DNA of 64,000 bases from Sphingopyxis sp. L1A2A. GTDB taxonomy: Bacteria > Pseudomonadota > Alphaproteobacteria > Sphingomonadales > Sphingomonadaceae. Both the position numbers and the translations under genes were made by a program. The DNA lies in assembly GCF_005502465.1 (NCBI RefSeq), contig NZ_SCOT01000002.1:124001-188000 (forward strand). The letters are read 5' to 3'. Numbering within the stretch: position 1 is the first letter of the stretch; every line of letters starts with the position of its first letter. Under the pieces are notes generated by a model. It was not told the origin of the DNA and did no database searches. It was given only the letters and a program-made list of their open reading frames with translations. Shown here one piece after another: positions 17,932 through 25,503 of this stretch.

Positions 17932-18597
17932 TTGAAAACGCGGCAGCTGATCGATAGCGCGCCGGTTCCCGGCGGCGACGAGCTTCGCCTGTTTCAGCGC
18001 GGCGATGAATATATCATCGCGCTTGGCGGTAACGAGTTGATGAGCAGCCGGATGAGCGGTTCCGAAGAGGCGCTCGCGACGATGAGCTGCGCCCGGTTGC
18101 GCGATCCGGGCTCCGCGCAGATGCTGATCGGCGGCTATGGCATGGGATTCACCCTGCGCGCCGCCTTGGCCGTTTTGGGGCCGCAGGCGCGCGTCACCGT
18201 CGCCGAACTGGTCCCTGATATCATCGACTGGGCGCGCGGCCCGATGGCGACACTTGCGGCGGGCTGCCTCGACGATCCCCGGGTCGAGATTGTCATCGCC
18301 GACGTCGCCGCAACGATCGCAGCCCCAGCCGCGGCTTTCGATGCGATCCTGCTCGATGTCGACAATGGCCCCGATGGTTTGACCCGACCGGACAATGATC
18401 GAATTTACTCGCCGGCCGGTCTGGCCAAAGCGAAAGCGGCGCTCAAACCGGGCGGTGTGCTGGCGATCTGGTCGGCGGCCCCCGACGCCAGCTTTACGCG
18501 CCGCCTGACCGCGGCGGGCTTCGCGGTCGAACAGGTCAGCGTGCGGGCGCGGTCAAATGGCAAGGGCGCGCGTCACGTCATCTGGTTTGCCCGATGA
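17932..18597 (+). CDS. Spermidine-synthase-like methyltransferase-fold protein
   Basis: A 221-residue protein with the Rossmann core of spermine/spermidine synthases: LIGGYGMGFTLRAAL (GGxGxG), VAELVPDIIDWA (acidic end of strand 2), and ILLDVDNGPDGLT. It lacks the N-terminal beta domain of true aminopropyltransferases, so it is shorter than the usual 280 or more residues. Polyamine synthesis is therefore uncertain; many such short proteins have no known substrate. The start is TTG at 17932 preceded by GGCGGCAGG; the ATG at 17915 is out of frame and stops after six codons. Confidence 0.8.
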   Translation: MKTRQLIDSAPVPGGDELRLFQRGDEYIIALGGNELMSSRMSGSEEALATMSCARLRDPGSAQMLIGGYGMGFTLRAALAVLGPQARVTVAELVPDIIDWARGPMATLAAGCLDDPRVEIVIADVAATIAAPAAAFDAILLDVDNGPDGLTRPDNDRIYSPAGLAKAKAALKPGGVLAIWSAAPDASFTRRLTAAGFAVEQVSVRARSNGKGARHVIWFAR

Positions 18598-18625
18598 GGT
18601 TGGGCGACGGCGCCTGACCACGAAA

Positions 18626-18701
18626 TGGTGAGCCCTGCTGGGTTCGAACCAGCGACCTACTGATTAAAAGTCAGTTGCTCTACCGACTGAGCTAAGGGCC
18701 C
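18626..18701 (-). tRNA. tRNA-Lys (anticodon TTT)
   Basis: Read on the minus strand, a 76-nt cloverleaf starts GGGCCCTTAGCTCAG and ends AGGGCTCACCA. The acceptor stem GGGCCCT pairs with AGGGCTC (one G-U). The anticodon loop is CTTTTAA in a CTGA/TCAG stem, so the anticodon is TTT. The T arm has GGTTCGAACC. CCA is encoded. There is no sign of an integrated element at its 3' end. Confidence 0.97.
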
Positions 18702-18744
18702 ATCCCGGCGCTGCGTGTCGCGGCGCGCAAAATGAGCCGTCGCC

Positions 18745-19266
18745 CTAGTGCGGTGTGGCGGTGCGGTCAACCGGCTTTGCCCGCACCAGCCGTGCGGCCA
18801 GTTGCCGAACGCTGTGCGCGGTCAAGGGATGGCGCCAATCGGGGACGATCGCGCGCAGCGGACCCAGCACGAAATCGCGCTGTGCCATCGCCGGATGCGG
18901 AATGTTCAGCACTGCGTCGGACCAGACGCCGCCCGACCACAGCAGGATGTCGAGGTCCAGGGTGCGCGCGCCCCAGCGTTGCCCGGTGCGGCGTCCGAAC
19001 GCGGCCTCGATGGCCTGCAAGCGCGCCAGCATTTCGGGCGGGGCCAGCGTCGATGCGACCAGCGCCACCGCATTGGCGTAGCGGCGGCGCGAGGGGCCGA
19101 GCGGGGCAGTGGCGATGATCGGGCTGGCGTCGACCGCTTCGATATCGTCGCTTTCCAGCGCCGCGAGCGCGGCCATCAGCACCGCGCGCGGATCGCCGAA
19201 GCGCGGATGGCGGCGGTTCGACCCCAGGCCGATGGCATAGAGAGGAAGCGGTATTGCGTTGCTCAT
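18745..19266 (-). CDS. folK: 2-amino-4-hydroxy-6-hydroxymethyldihydropteridine diphosphokinase
   Basis: A 173-residue folate-pathway enzyme that transfers pyrophosphate from ATP to hydroxymethyl-dihydropterin. Family markers: YAIGLGSNRRHP near the N-terminus, AFGRRTGQRWGARTLDLDILLW with the metal-binding D-x-D, and IPHPAMAQRDFVLGPL. The frame is open far upstream, but only the ATG at 19266 gives the normal N-terminus. The divergent glycosylase gene starts just 23 bases away, leaving almost no room for separate promoters. It is not next to other folate genes. Confidence 0.95.
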   Translation of the reverse strand: MSNAIPLPLYAIGLGSNRRHPRFGDPRAVLMAALAALESDDIEAVDASPIIATAPLGPSRRRYANAVALVASTLAPPEMLARLQAIEAAFGRRTGQRWGARTLDLDILLWSGGVWSDAVLNIPHPAMAQRDFVLGPLRAIVPDWRHPLTAHSVRQLAARLVRAKPVDRTATPH

Positions 19267-19289
19267 GGCCCCGCGCCTATCGCAGATGC

Positions 19290-19979
19290 GTGGAAATTGA
19301 CAGCCCATTGCCCGGAACCGAGCCGCCGCGCGATTGCCCGCGCTGTCCGCGACTCGTGGCGCTGCGGCGTGAATGTCAGGCCGAACATCCCGATTGGTGG
19401 AATGCGCCCGTTCGCGCGTTCGGCGACCCAAATGCTTGGCTAGCATTCGCTGGCTTGGCTCCCGGCAAGCATGGCGCCAACCGAACGGGGCGGCCGTTCA
19501 CCGGTGACTATGCCGGTGACCTGCTGTTCGCGACGCTCGCCGAGTTCGGGCTGAGCAAAGGCCGTTACGACGCGCGGGTCGACGACGGGCTGACACTGGA
19601 CGGCGCCATTGTCGTCAACAGCGTCAAATGCCTGCCGCCGCAGAACAAGCCGACCCCCGCGGAGATTGCGAATTGCCGACCGTTTTTCGAGAATCAACTG
19701 GCCGCCTTGCCCCACGTTCGCGTGATCATCGCGCTAGGGCGGATTGCGCATGATGCGGTGCTGAGGGCGGCAGGAGCACGGCTAGTGGCGCTTCCTTTCG
19801 GCCATGGCGCTGTTCATCTTCTCGCGGACGGGCGCCACCTGGTCGATAGCTATCATTGCTCGCGTTACAACACCAACACCGGACGGCTGACGCCTGAAAT
19901 GTTTGCCGATGTCTTTCGTATCGCGCTCGCGCTGCGCGATCAGACTAGTGGGCCGAATTCCTCGATCAGTCCACGGTAA
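19290..19979 (+). CDS. Uracil-DNA glycosylase, family 5 (UDGb) type, Fe-S
   Basis: A roughly 229-residue base-excision repair enzyme that removes uracil and some other deaminated bases from DNA. The motif GLAPGKHGANRTGRPFTGD is close to the family-5 signature, where Asp is lost from the active-site loop. CPRC near the N-terminus plus C in NSVKCLPPQ and NCRPF supply four Cys for an iron-sulfur cluster. The second active-site motif is probably DSYHCSRYNTNTGRL. The start is judged to be GTG at 19290 because it must precede the first Cys pair; an in-frame TTG at 19254 would overlap folK. The 3' end overlaps the convergent rppH by 40 bases. Confidence 0.88.
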   Translation: MEIDSPLPGTEPPRDCPRCPRLVALRRECQAEHPDWWNAPVRAFGDPNAWLAFAGLAPGKHGANRTGRPFTGDYAGDLLFATLAEFGLSKGRYDARVDDGLTLDGAIVVNSVKCLPPQNKPTPAEIANCRPFFENQLAALPHVRVIIALGRIAHDAVLRAAGARLVALPFGHGAVHLLADGRHLVDSYHCSRYNTNTGRLTPEMFADVFRIALALRDQTSGPNSSISPR

Positions 19980-20416
19980 AGCACGCGCTTGAACGGGACG
20001 ATCAGCTTCTCGATCTCGCTGAGTTCGGCCCATTTCCAGGCGCGAAACTCCTGATGCTTGGTCGCGATGTTGACGTCGCCATCCTCGCCCATGAAGCGCA
20101 TCAGGAACCAGTGCTGGCGCTGGCCGCGATATTTGCCGCCCCACATCTTGCCGATCAATTTGTCCGGTAGATCATAGAAATATTCCTCGCGGCTGCGCGC
20201 GATGATCTCGACCAGTCCGCCGTGAATGCCGGTTTCTTCGCCAAGTTCACGAATCGCGGCTTCCTCGGCATCTTCGCCGGGGTCGATCCCGCCTTGCGGC
20301 ATCTGCCACGCCTCGCTCGACGTATCGAGCCGCTGGCCGACGAAGATCCGGCCGTCGCGGTTGGCGAGCATGACACCGGCGCAGGGGCGGTAGGGAAGCG
20401 TGCTGGGGTCGATCAT
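19940..20416 (-). CDS. rppH: RNA pyrophosphohydrolase (Nudix)
   Basis: A 158-residue Nudix hydrolase that removes pyrophosphate from the 5' end of mRNA, opening it to RNase E. The complete Nudix box (G-x5-E-x7-REUxEExGU) is at GGIDPGEDAEEAAIRELGEE (residues about 42-61), and YRPCAGVMLAN and WQMPQGG match RppH. The start ATG overlaps the TGA of the upstream hydrolase gene (ATGA), so the two are in one transcript. Confidence 0.95.
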   Translation of the reverse strand: MIDPSTLPYRPCAGVMLANRDGRIFVGQRLDTSSEAWQMPQGGIDPGEDAEEAAIRELGEETGIHGGLVEIIARSREEYFYDLPDKLIGKMWGGKYRGQRQHWFLMRFMGEDGDVNIATKHQEFRAWKWAELSEIEKLIVPFKRVLYRGLIEEFGPLV

Positions 20417-21360
20417 GCCGAGCCGGTAGCTTCGGCGACGATCGCTTTCAAGACCGTCAGGGCACCGCGGATGTCATCTTTCGCGCTCGGGATGCCCTGC
20501 GCCAGATTGATGTAACCGTGGATCGTACCGCTGGCTTCGCGATAGGTCGTCGGCACGCCGGCCTCGATCAGCTTGGCGGCATAGGCGCGGCCTTGATCGC
20601 GCAGCGGGTCGAGCCCCGCGGTGGTGAGCAGCGTCGGCGGCAGGCCCGCCGCCGGGAAGTCGAGCGGCGAGGCGCGATAGTCGGCGGGATCGGCGGCATA
20701 GTGATTGCCGAAATATGTCATGCTGCCAGTCGTCAGCAGATGGCCTTCGCCGAAATCGCGATAGCTTTGCCAGTCGTCGTGCGTCGTGACGGCAGGGTAG
20801 ATCGGGTACATCGCGATGACCGGCTTCGACGCAGGCTTGTCGCGGAGCGTCAGGGCGGTTGCGATAGTGAGGTTGCCGCCAGCACTTTCCCCCGACAGGA
20901 CCAGTCCGGTGCAGGGGAAATGATCGGCAACCCAGCGCGTCGCCGCTTCGCAATCGTCGGGCGCGGCGGGGAAGGGGTGTTCGGGCGCCAAGCGATAATC
21001 GACCGCGATCACCGGCATATCGAGCAGGCGCGCCGCTTCGGCGCAATAGGCGTCGTGGGTGTCGAGGTCGCCGATCACCCAGCCACCGCCATGATAAAAG
21101 ACCATCACCGGGCCGGGCCCGCGGCCCGGACGATTGTCATAGATGCGGATCGCAATGTCGCCTGCGGGGCCGGGGATCATCCGATCCTCGACATGCGCGA
21201 TCTCGCCGCGCGGGACATCCGCCAGCTGGCCCATCATCCGGAACATCTCGCGCGCGGTCGCGGGCGGCACCTCCTCCATCTTGGGGCCTTCCTGCGCGTT
21301 CAGGAACGCCAGGAACGCCGCCACGTCGGGGCGGGTATAATGGGTGGTGCCGTCGGTCAT
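20413..21360 (-). CDS. Alpha/beta hydrolase of the hormone-sensitive-lipase (HSL) family
   Basis: A 315-residue esterase-like enzyme with the HSL layout: oxyanion-hole HGGGWVIGD, nucleophile elbow GESAGG, and Asp/His near the C-terminus (GLDPLRDQG and GTIHGYINL). It would hydrolyse short-chain esters; the natural substrate is unknown. An open frame extends to 21537, but the ATG at 21360 is followed by the usual N-terminus and has AGCAGG upstream. No signal peptide. It is coupled to rppH by a 4-nt overlap and divergent from korA. Confidence 0.9.
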   Translation of the reverse strand: MTDGTTHYTRPDVAAFLAFLNAQEGPKMEEVPPATAREMFRMMGQLADVPRGEIAHVEDRMIPGPAGDIAIRIYDNRPGRGPGPVMVFYHGGGWVIGDLDTHDAYCAEAARLLDMPVIAVDYRLAPEHPFPAAPDDCEAATRWVADHFPCTGLVLSGESAGGNLTIATALTLRDKPASKPVIAMYPIYPAVTTHDDWQSYRDFGEGHLLTTGSMTYFGNHYAADPADYRASPLDFPAAGLPPTLLTTAGLDPLRDQGRAYAAKLIEAGVPTTYREASGTIHGYINLAQGIPSAKDDIRGALTVLKAIVAEATGSA

Positions 21361-21557
21361 CCTGCTGGTCCCCTTTTTCCGCTGGTGCGGCCTGTCGTTC
21401 GCGCAGCTATTCGGCATCGCGCCCGATAATTCAATGGCAATTGGCAACTCATTGGGCGTTTGAAGTTTGCAGCGCACAATTTTTTCTGAATTGCGGCATC
21501 GCGCCCACAGGCCTAGGCCAGCGTCACAGGTTCGCAAGATTCAAGGCAGAAGATAAA

Positions 21558-23420
21558 ATGGCGACAGCGGTAGTGGACGAAGCCGACAAGCGGCAGTCCC
21601 CCCTTTCGGATGCGGTAGTAGTCAGATTTGCGGGTGATAGCGGCGACGGGATGCAGCTGACCGGTGGTCAGTTCACCCTGTCGTCGGCGCTGGCGGGCAA
21701 CGACTTTGCGACCTTCCCCGATTTCCCGGCGGAGATCCGCGCGCCGCAGGGCACGTTGTTCGGGGTGTCGGCCTTCCAGATCAACTTCGGATCATCGGCG
21801 ATCGACACCGCGGGCGACGCGCCCGATGTGCTCGTCGCGATGAACCCGGCGGCGCTCAAGACGAATGTGCCGTCGCTCAAGCAGGGCGGGCTGATCATCG
21901 CCGACGAGGGCGAGTTCAACGATCGCAACCTCGCCAAGGCGAAATATGACGCCAACCCGCTCGACGATGGTAGCCTTGCGAAGTGGCAGTTGCTCAAGCT
22001 GAACATCAGCCAGCTGACCATGGATGCAGTGAAGCCCTTTGGGCTTGGCAACAAGGAAGCGCTGCGCTGCAAGAATATGTGGACGCTGGGGCTCGCGCTC
22101 TGGATGTTCGATCGCGATCGTGCGCCGCTCGTTGACTGGTTGAATGCCAAATTCGCCAAGGCACCCGATCTGGCCGCCGCCAATATCGCGGCGCTCAATG
22201 CCGGCCATGCTTATGGCGAGACTGCGGAGCTGGCCGGGCCGCTCCAGCAACACCATGTCGATCCCGCGCCCGTCGCGCCGGGGCTGTATCGCACGCTCAC
22301 TGGTGCTGAGGGCATCGCGCTCGGCCTTGTCGCGGGGGCGCAGTTGGCAAAGCTGCCGATGTTCTTCGGCGGCTATCCGATCACTCCGGCGTCGGCGATC
22401 CTCCACCATCTGTCGCGGCTCAAGGAATATGACGTCACAACCTTCCAGGCCGAGGACGAAATCGCCGCGATCTGCTCGGCGATCGGCGCGAGCTATGCCG
22501 GCTCGCTCGGCGTCACCAGCTCGTCGGGGCCGGGGATCGCGCTGAAGGGCGAGGCGATGGGCCTGGCGATCATGACCGAGCTGCCGCTGGTCATCGTCAA
22601 TTCGCAGCGCGGCGGCCCGTCGACCGGCCTGCCGACCAAGACCGAACAATCGGACCTGTATCAGGCGGTCTATGGCCGCAACGGCGATGCCCCGATGCCC
22701 GTCATTGCCGCGCGATCGCCCGGCGATGCGTTTGAATGCGCGGTCGAGGCGGTGCGGATCGCGGTGCAATATATGACCCCGGTGATGCTGCTCACCGACG
22801 GCTATATCGCCAACGCTGCTGAACCCTGGGCGGTGCCTGATCTCACGACTTACGAGGCATTCCCGGTCGAGTTCCTGACCGAGGTGCCCGAAGGCGGGTT
22901 CAAGCCCTATGGCCGCGACGAAAAGCTCAAGCGTCCGTGGGTCAAGCCCGGGACGCCCGGGCTGCTTCACCGGATCGGCGGGATCGAGAAGGAAATCGAC
23001 ACCGGCCACATCAATTACGAAGCGTCGAACCACCAGGCGATGACCGACATTCGCAAGGCCAAGATCGACGGCATCGCGGTGCCCGATCAGGTCGTCGAAC
23101 TCGGCGCCGAGGGCGGCAAGCTCGCGGTCGTCGGCTGGGGCTCGACCTTTGGCCCGATCCATCAGGCGGTGCGCCGCAAACGCGCCGAGGGGCTCGACGT
23201 CAGCCACGTCCATATCCGCCATATCTGGCCGCTGCCCGCCAATCTGGGCGCGCTGCTCAAAAGCTATGACAAGGTCATCGTGCCCGAAATGAACACCGGC
23301 CAGCTCAAGACCGTGCTGCGCGACCAATATCTGGTCGATGCCCAGCCGGTGAACAAGGTGTCGGGCCAGCCCTTCACGATCGCTGAGATCGAAGCCGCCA
23401 TCGAGGAGGCACTCAAGTGA
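21558..23420 (+). CDS. korA: 2-oxoacid:acceptor oxidoreductase, fused gamma-alpha subunit (KorA)
   Basis: A 620-residue subunit of a thiamine-diphosphate enzyme that oxidatively decarboxylates a 2-oxoacid, probably 2-oxoglutarate, with ferredoxin as acceptor. The N-terminal gamma domain starts VVRFAGDSGDGMQ and runs to about 195; the alpha domain (GYPITPASAILHHLS, FQAEDEIAAICSAIGAS, TSSSGPGIALKGE) binds the pyrimidine half of the cofactor, with the PITP motif in place. The ATG at 21558 has AAGGCAGAAG upstream; an earlier in-frame ATG at 21441 gives an atypical N-terminus. It overlaps korB by GTGA. Confidence 0.93.
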   Translation: MATAVVDEADKRQSPLSDAVVVRFAGDSGDGMQLTGGQFTLSSALAGNDFATFPDFPAEIRAPQGTLFGVSAFQINFGSSAIDTAGDAPDVLVAMNPAALKTNVPSLKQGGLIIADEGEFNDRNLAKAKYDANPLDDGSLAKWQLLKLNISQLTMDAVKPFGLGNKEALRCKNMWTLGLALWMFDRDRAPLVDWLNAKFAKAPDLAAANIAALNAGHAYGETAELAGPLQQHHVDPAPVAPGLYRTLTGAEGIALGLVAGAQLAKLPMFFGGYPITPASAILHHLSRLKEYDVTTFQAEDEIAAICSAIGASYAGSLGVTSSSGPGIALKGEAMGLAIMTELPLVIVNSQRGGPSTGLPTKTEQSDLYQAVYGRNGDAPMPVIAARSPGDAFECAVEAVRIAVQYMTPVMLLTDGYIANAAEPWAVPDLTTYEAFPVEFLTEVPEGGFKPYGRDEKLKRPWVKPGTPGLLHRIGGIEKEIDTGHINYEASNHQAMTDIRKAKIDGIAVPDQVVELGAEGGKLAVVGWGSTFGPIHQAVRRKRAEGLDVSHVHIRHIWPLPANLGALLKSYDKVIVPEMNTGQLKTVLRDQYLVDAQPVNKVSGQPFTIAEIEAAIEEALK

Positions 23421-24454
23421 ACGAGATGACGACCATCGCCCGCACCACGACGCTGAAGGATTGGGAAACCGATCAGGAAGTCCGCTGGTGCCCCGGCTGC
23501 GGCGACTATGCGATCCTGAAGGCGGTGCAGCGCACGATGCCAGAAATCGGCACGACGCCCGAAAATACCGTGTTCATCAGCGGCATCGGCTGCTCTTCGC
23601 GCTTTCCCTATTATATGGAAACCTATGGCTTCCACACGATCCACGGCCGTGCGCCGGCGTTCGCGACCGGGCTGAAGCTCGCCAATCCGAACCTCGATGT
23701 GTGGATCGTCACCGGCGACGGCGACGGGCTGTCGATCGGCGGCAACCACACGATGCACCTGATCCGCCGCAATCTCGATTGCCAGATCATGTTGTTCAAC
23801 AACGAGATTTACGGGCTGACCAAGGGGCAATATTCGCCGACCAGCCGCGTTGGCACGACCAGCCCGTCGACCCCCTATGGCTCGGTCGACCGTCCGGCGC
23901 AGCCCGCCGCCTTCGCGCTCGGTGCCGGATCGCGGTTCGTGGCGCGCGGCTTTGACGTGTCAAAAAAGCTGCCCGAGGTGTTGAAAGCGGCCCATGCCCA
24001 CAAGGGCGCGGCATTTATCGAGATTTTCCAGAACTGTATCGTCTATAATAAAGACGTGTTCGAGGATTTTGCGGCACCGAAAGGCGCCGAGGATCGCCAG
24101 CTCTGGCTCGAGAATGGCGAACCGATGCTCTATGCCAAGGGCACCAAGGGCATCGCGCTCGACGCCGAGGCGTTGCACCTCAAGACCGTCGATGTCGTCG
24201 ATGGCGACTGGCAGTCCGCCGGGGTCATCGTCCACGACGTCACCAACCGCAGCGTCGCGCATATGTTGGTCGAAATGCGCTTCGGTGAATTCCCGATGGC
24301 GCTCGGCGTCCTCTACGACGATCCGCGCCCGACCTTCGAGGCCGATGTCTGGCGCCAGAATGCGGCGGCCGCCGAAGGCAAGACCGCCGATCTGCAGAGC
24401 CTGCTGAAAAAAGGGCAGACGTGGACGGTGACCGAGGGCGGCCCCGACCTGTAA
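23417..24454 (+). CDS. korB: 2-oxoacid:ferredoxin oxidoreductase, beta subunit (KorB)
   Basis: A 345-residue subunit binding thiamine diphosphate and one [4Fe-4S] cluster. Cys ligands are likely C25 and C28 (WCPGCGDY), C59 (GIGCSSR) and C near 207 (FQNCIVYNKD). The TPP/Mg motif is GDGDGLSIGGNH (101-112) continuing to LFNNEIYGLTKGQ. The GTG start at 23417 overlaps the korA TGA and has GAGGAGG seven bases upstream; an ATG at 23426 is possible. Works as a heterodimer or higher complex with KorA, giving a second route besides the 2-oxoglutarate dehydrogenase complex. Confidence 0.94.
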   Translation: MNEMTTIARTTTLKDWETDQEVRWCPGCGDYAILKAVQRTMPEIGTTPENTVFISGIGCSSRFPYYMETYGFHTIHGRAPAFATGLKLANPNLDVWIVTGDGDGLSIGGNHTMHLIRRNLDCQIMLFNNEIYGLTKGQYSPTSRVGTTSPSTPYGSVDRPAQPAAFALGAGSRFVARGFDVSKKLPEVLKAAHAHKGAAFIEIFQNCIVYNKDVFEDFAAPKGAEDRQLWLENGEPMLYAKGTKGIALDAEALHLKTVDVVDGDWQSAGVIVHDVTNRSVAHMLVEMRFGEFPMALGVLYDDPRPTFEADVWRQNAAAAEGKTADLQSLLKKGQTWTVTEGGPDL

Positions 24455-24474
24455 CGCCAGCGCAACCGGCTTTG

Positions 24475-24505
24475 GCTATGCGGAGCGTGAACCGGTCCGC
24501 ATAGC
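24475..24505. other. Hairpin after korB
   Basis: GCTATGCGGA (24475-24484) and TCCGCATAGC (24496-24505) form a perfect 10-bp stem with an 11-nt loop. No T-run follows. It probably stabilises the 3' end of the korAB message or is a weak terminator. Confidence 0.45.
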
Positions 24506-24543
24506 GCATTGCAAAGCGGCCCGATCCACGCCACCAAGCGGCG

Positions 24544-25503
24544 ATGGATAATCTGACGCACAGCCTCGTTGGCGCGGTTCTCGGCCAGATGGGGCTCAAA
24601 AAGAAAACCGGGTTGGCGATCCCGACGCTGATTCTGGCGGCCAACCTGCCCGACGTGGATGCGGCGTGTCTCGCCTGGCTCGACGGGATTCAGCATCTGG
24701 GCTTTCGGCGCGGCATCACCCATGGCCCGATCGCGCTGGTCGTGCTGCCGATCCTGCTGTGGGCGGCGATGCTCGCCTTCGATCGCTGGCAGACGAGGCG
24801 CGGCAAGCGTCCCGCAGCACGGCCGCCGATCGACAAGGGCTGGTTGCTCGCGCTCGCCTATATCGGTTGCTTCAGCCACCCGGCGCTCGACTGGCTCAAC
24901 AATTACGGCATCCGCCTGCTCGAACCCTTTTCGTCGCAATGGTTTTATGGCGATACGATCTTCATCATCGACCTGTGGATATGGATCGCGCTGGGCCTGT
25001 CGGTGTGGCTGTCGCTGCGCCGCGAGCGCGCTGGCGCGGGCCATTGGCAGCGGCCCGCATGGGTCGGTTTCACGGCGGTTTGCGCCTATATCTTCGCCAA
25101 TGGCCTGATCACCGGCGCCGCCGAACGGACGACTGCGAGCGCGCTGGCAGCGAGCGGGCATCGCGGCGCCCTGGTTGTCGCCAGCCCGCCGCCGCTGGCC
25201 TTCTGGCAGCGCGATGTCTTCTGGCGCACCGCAGAGCGTTATGGGAACGGGAGCTTTACGCCTGGCGTGGGCGGAAATCTGGACATCAGTGGGCAGCCGA
25301 CCGGGATGGACGACCCGCGCCTGAAAACATGGCTGATGGGCGACCCCGACGCCCGCGCCTTCCTGTTCTGGGCGCGGATGCCGGTGGCGCAGGCCGATGG
25401 TGATGCGATCCTGCTGCGCGACCAGCGCTTCATGCATCCGCTGGCGCAGGACCGGTTTCAGGCGCGGCTGACGGCGCCCGACACCGCCACTCACGACGAA
25501 TGA
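24544..25503 (+). CDS. Membrane-bound metal-dependent hydrolase, YdjM/DUF457 family
   Basis: A 319-residue inner membrane protein. The N-terminus MDNLTHSLVGAVLG, the acidic pair in ANLPDVD and the later RRGITHGP are the conserved metal-ligand motifs of this family. Four or so hydrophobic helices span about residues 55-200, followed by a soluble C-terminal part. Related enterobacterial YdjM is LexA-controlled, but I see no clear SOS box in the 90 bases upstream. Its TGA overlaps the photolyase ATG (ATGA), so it is cotranslated with a DNA-repair gene. The reaction is unknown. Confidence 0.85.
   Translation: MDNLTHSLVGAVLGQMGLKKKTGLAIPTLILAANLPDVDAACLAWLDGIQHLGFRRGITHGPIALVVLPILLWAAMLAFDRWQTRRGKRPAARPPIDKGWLLALAYIGCFSHPALDWLNNYGIRLLEPFSSQWFYGDTIFIIDLWIWIALGLSVWLSLRRERAGAGHWQRPAWVGFTAVCAYIFANGLITGAAERTTASALAASGHRGALVVASPPPLAFWQRDVFWRTAERYGNGSFTPGVGGNLDISGQPTGMDDPRLKTWLMGDPDARAFLFWARMPVAQADGDAILLRDQRFMHPLAQDRFQARLTAPDTATHDE

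Noticed and set aside
18600..18745. tRNA-Lys as an integration site for a genomic island
   Set aside because: No integrase, no repeated tRNA 3' end, and housekeeping genes on both sides.
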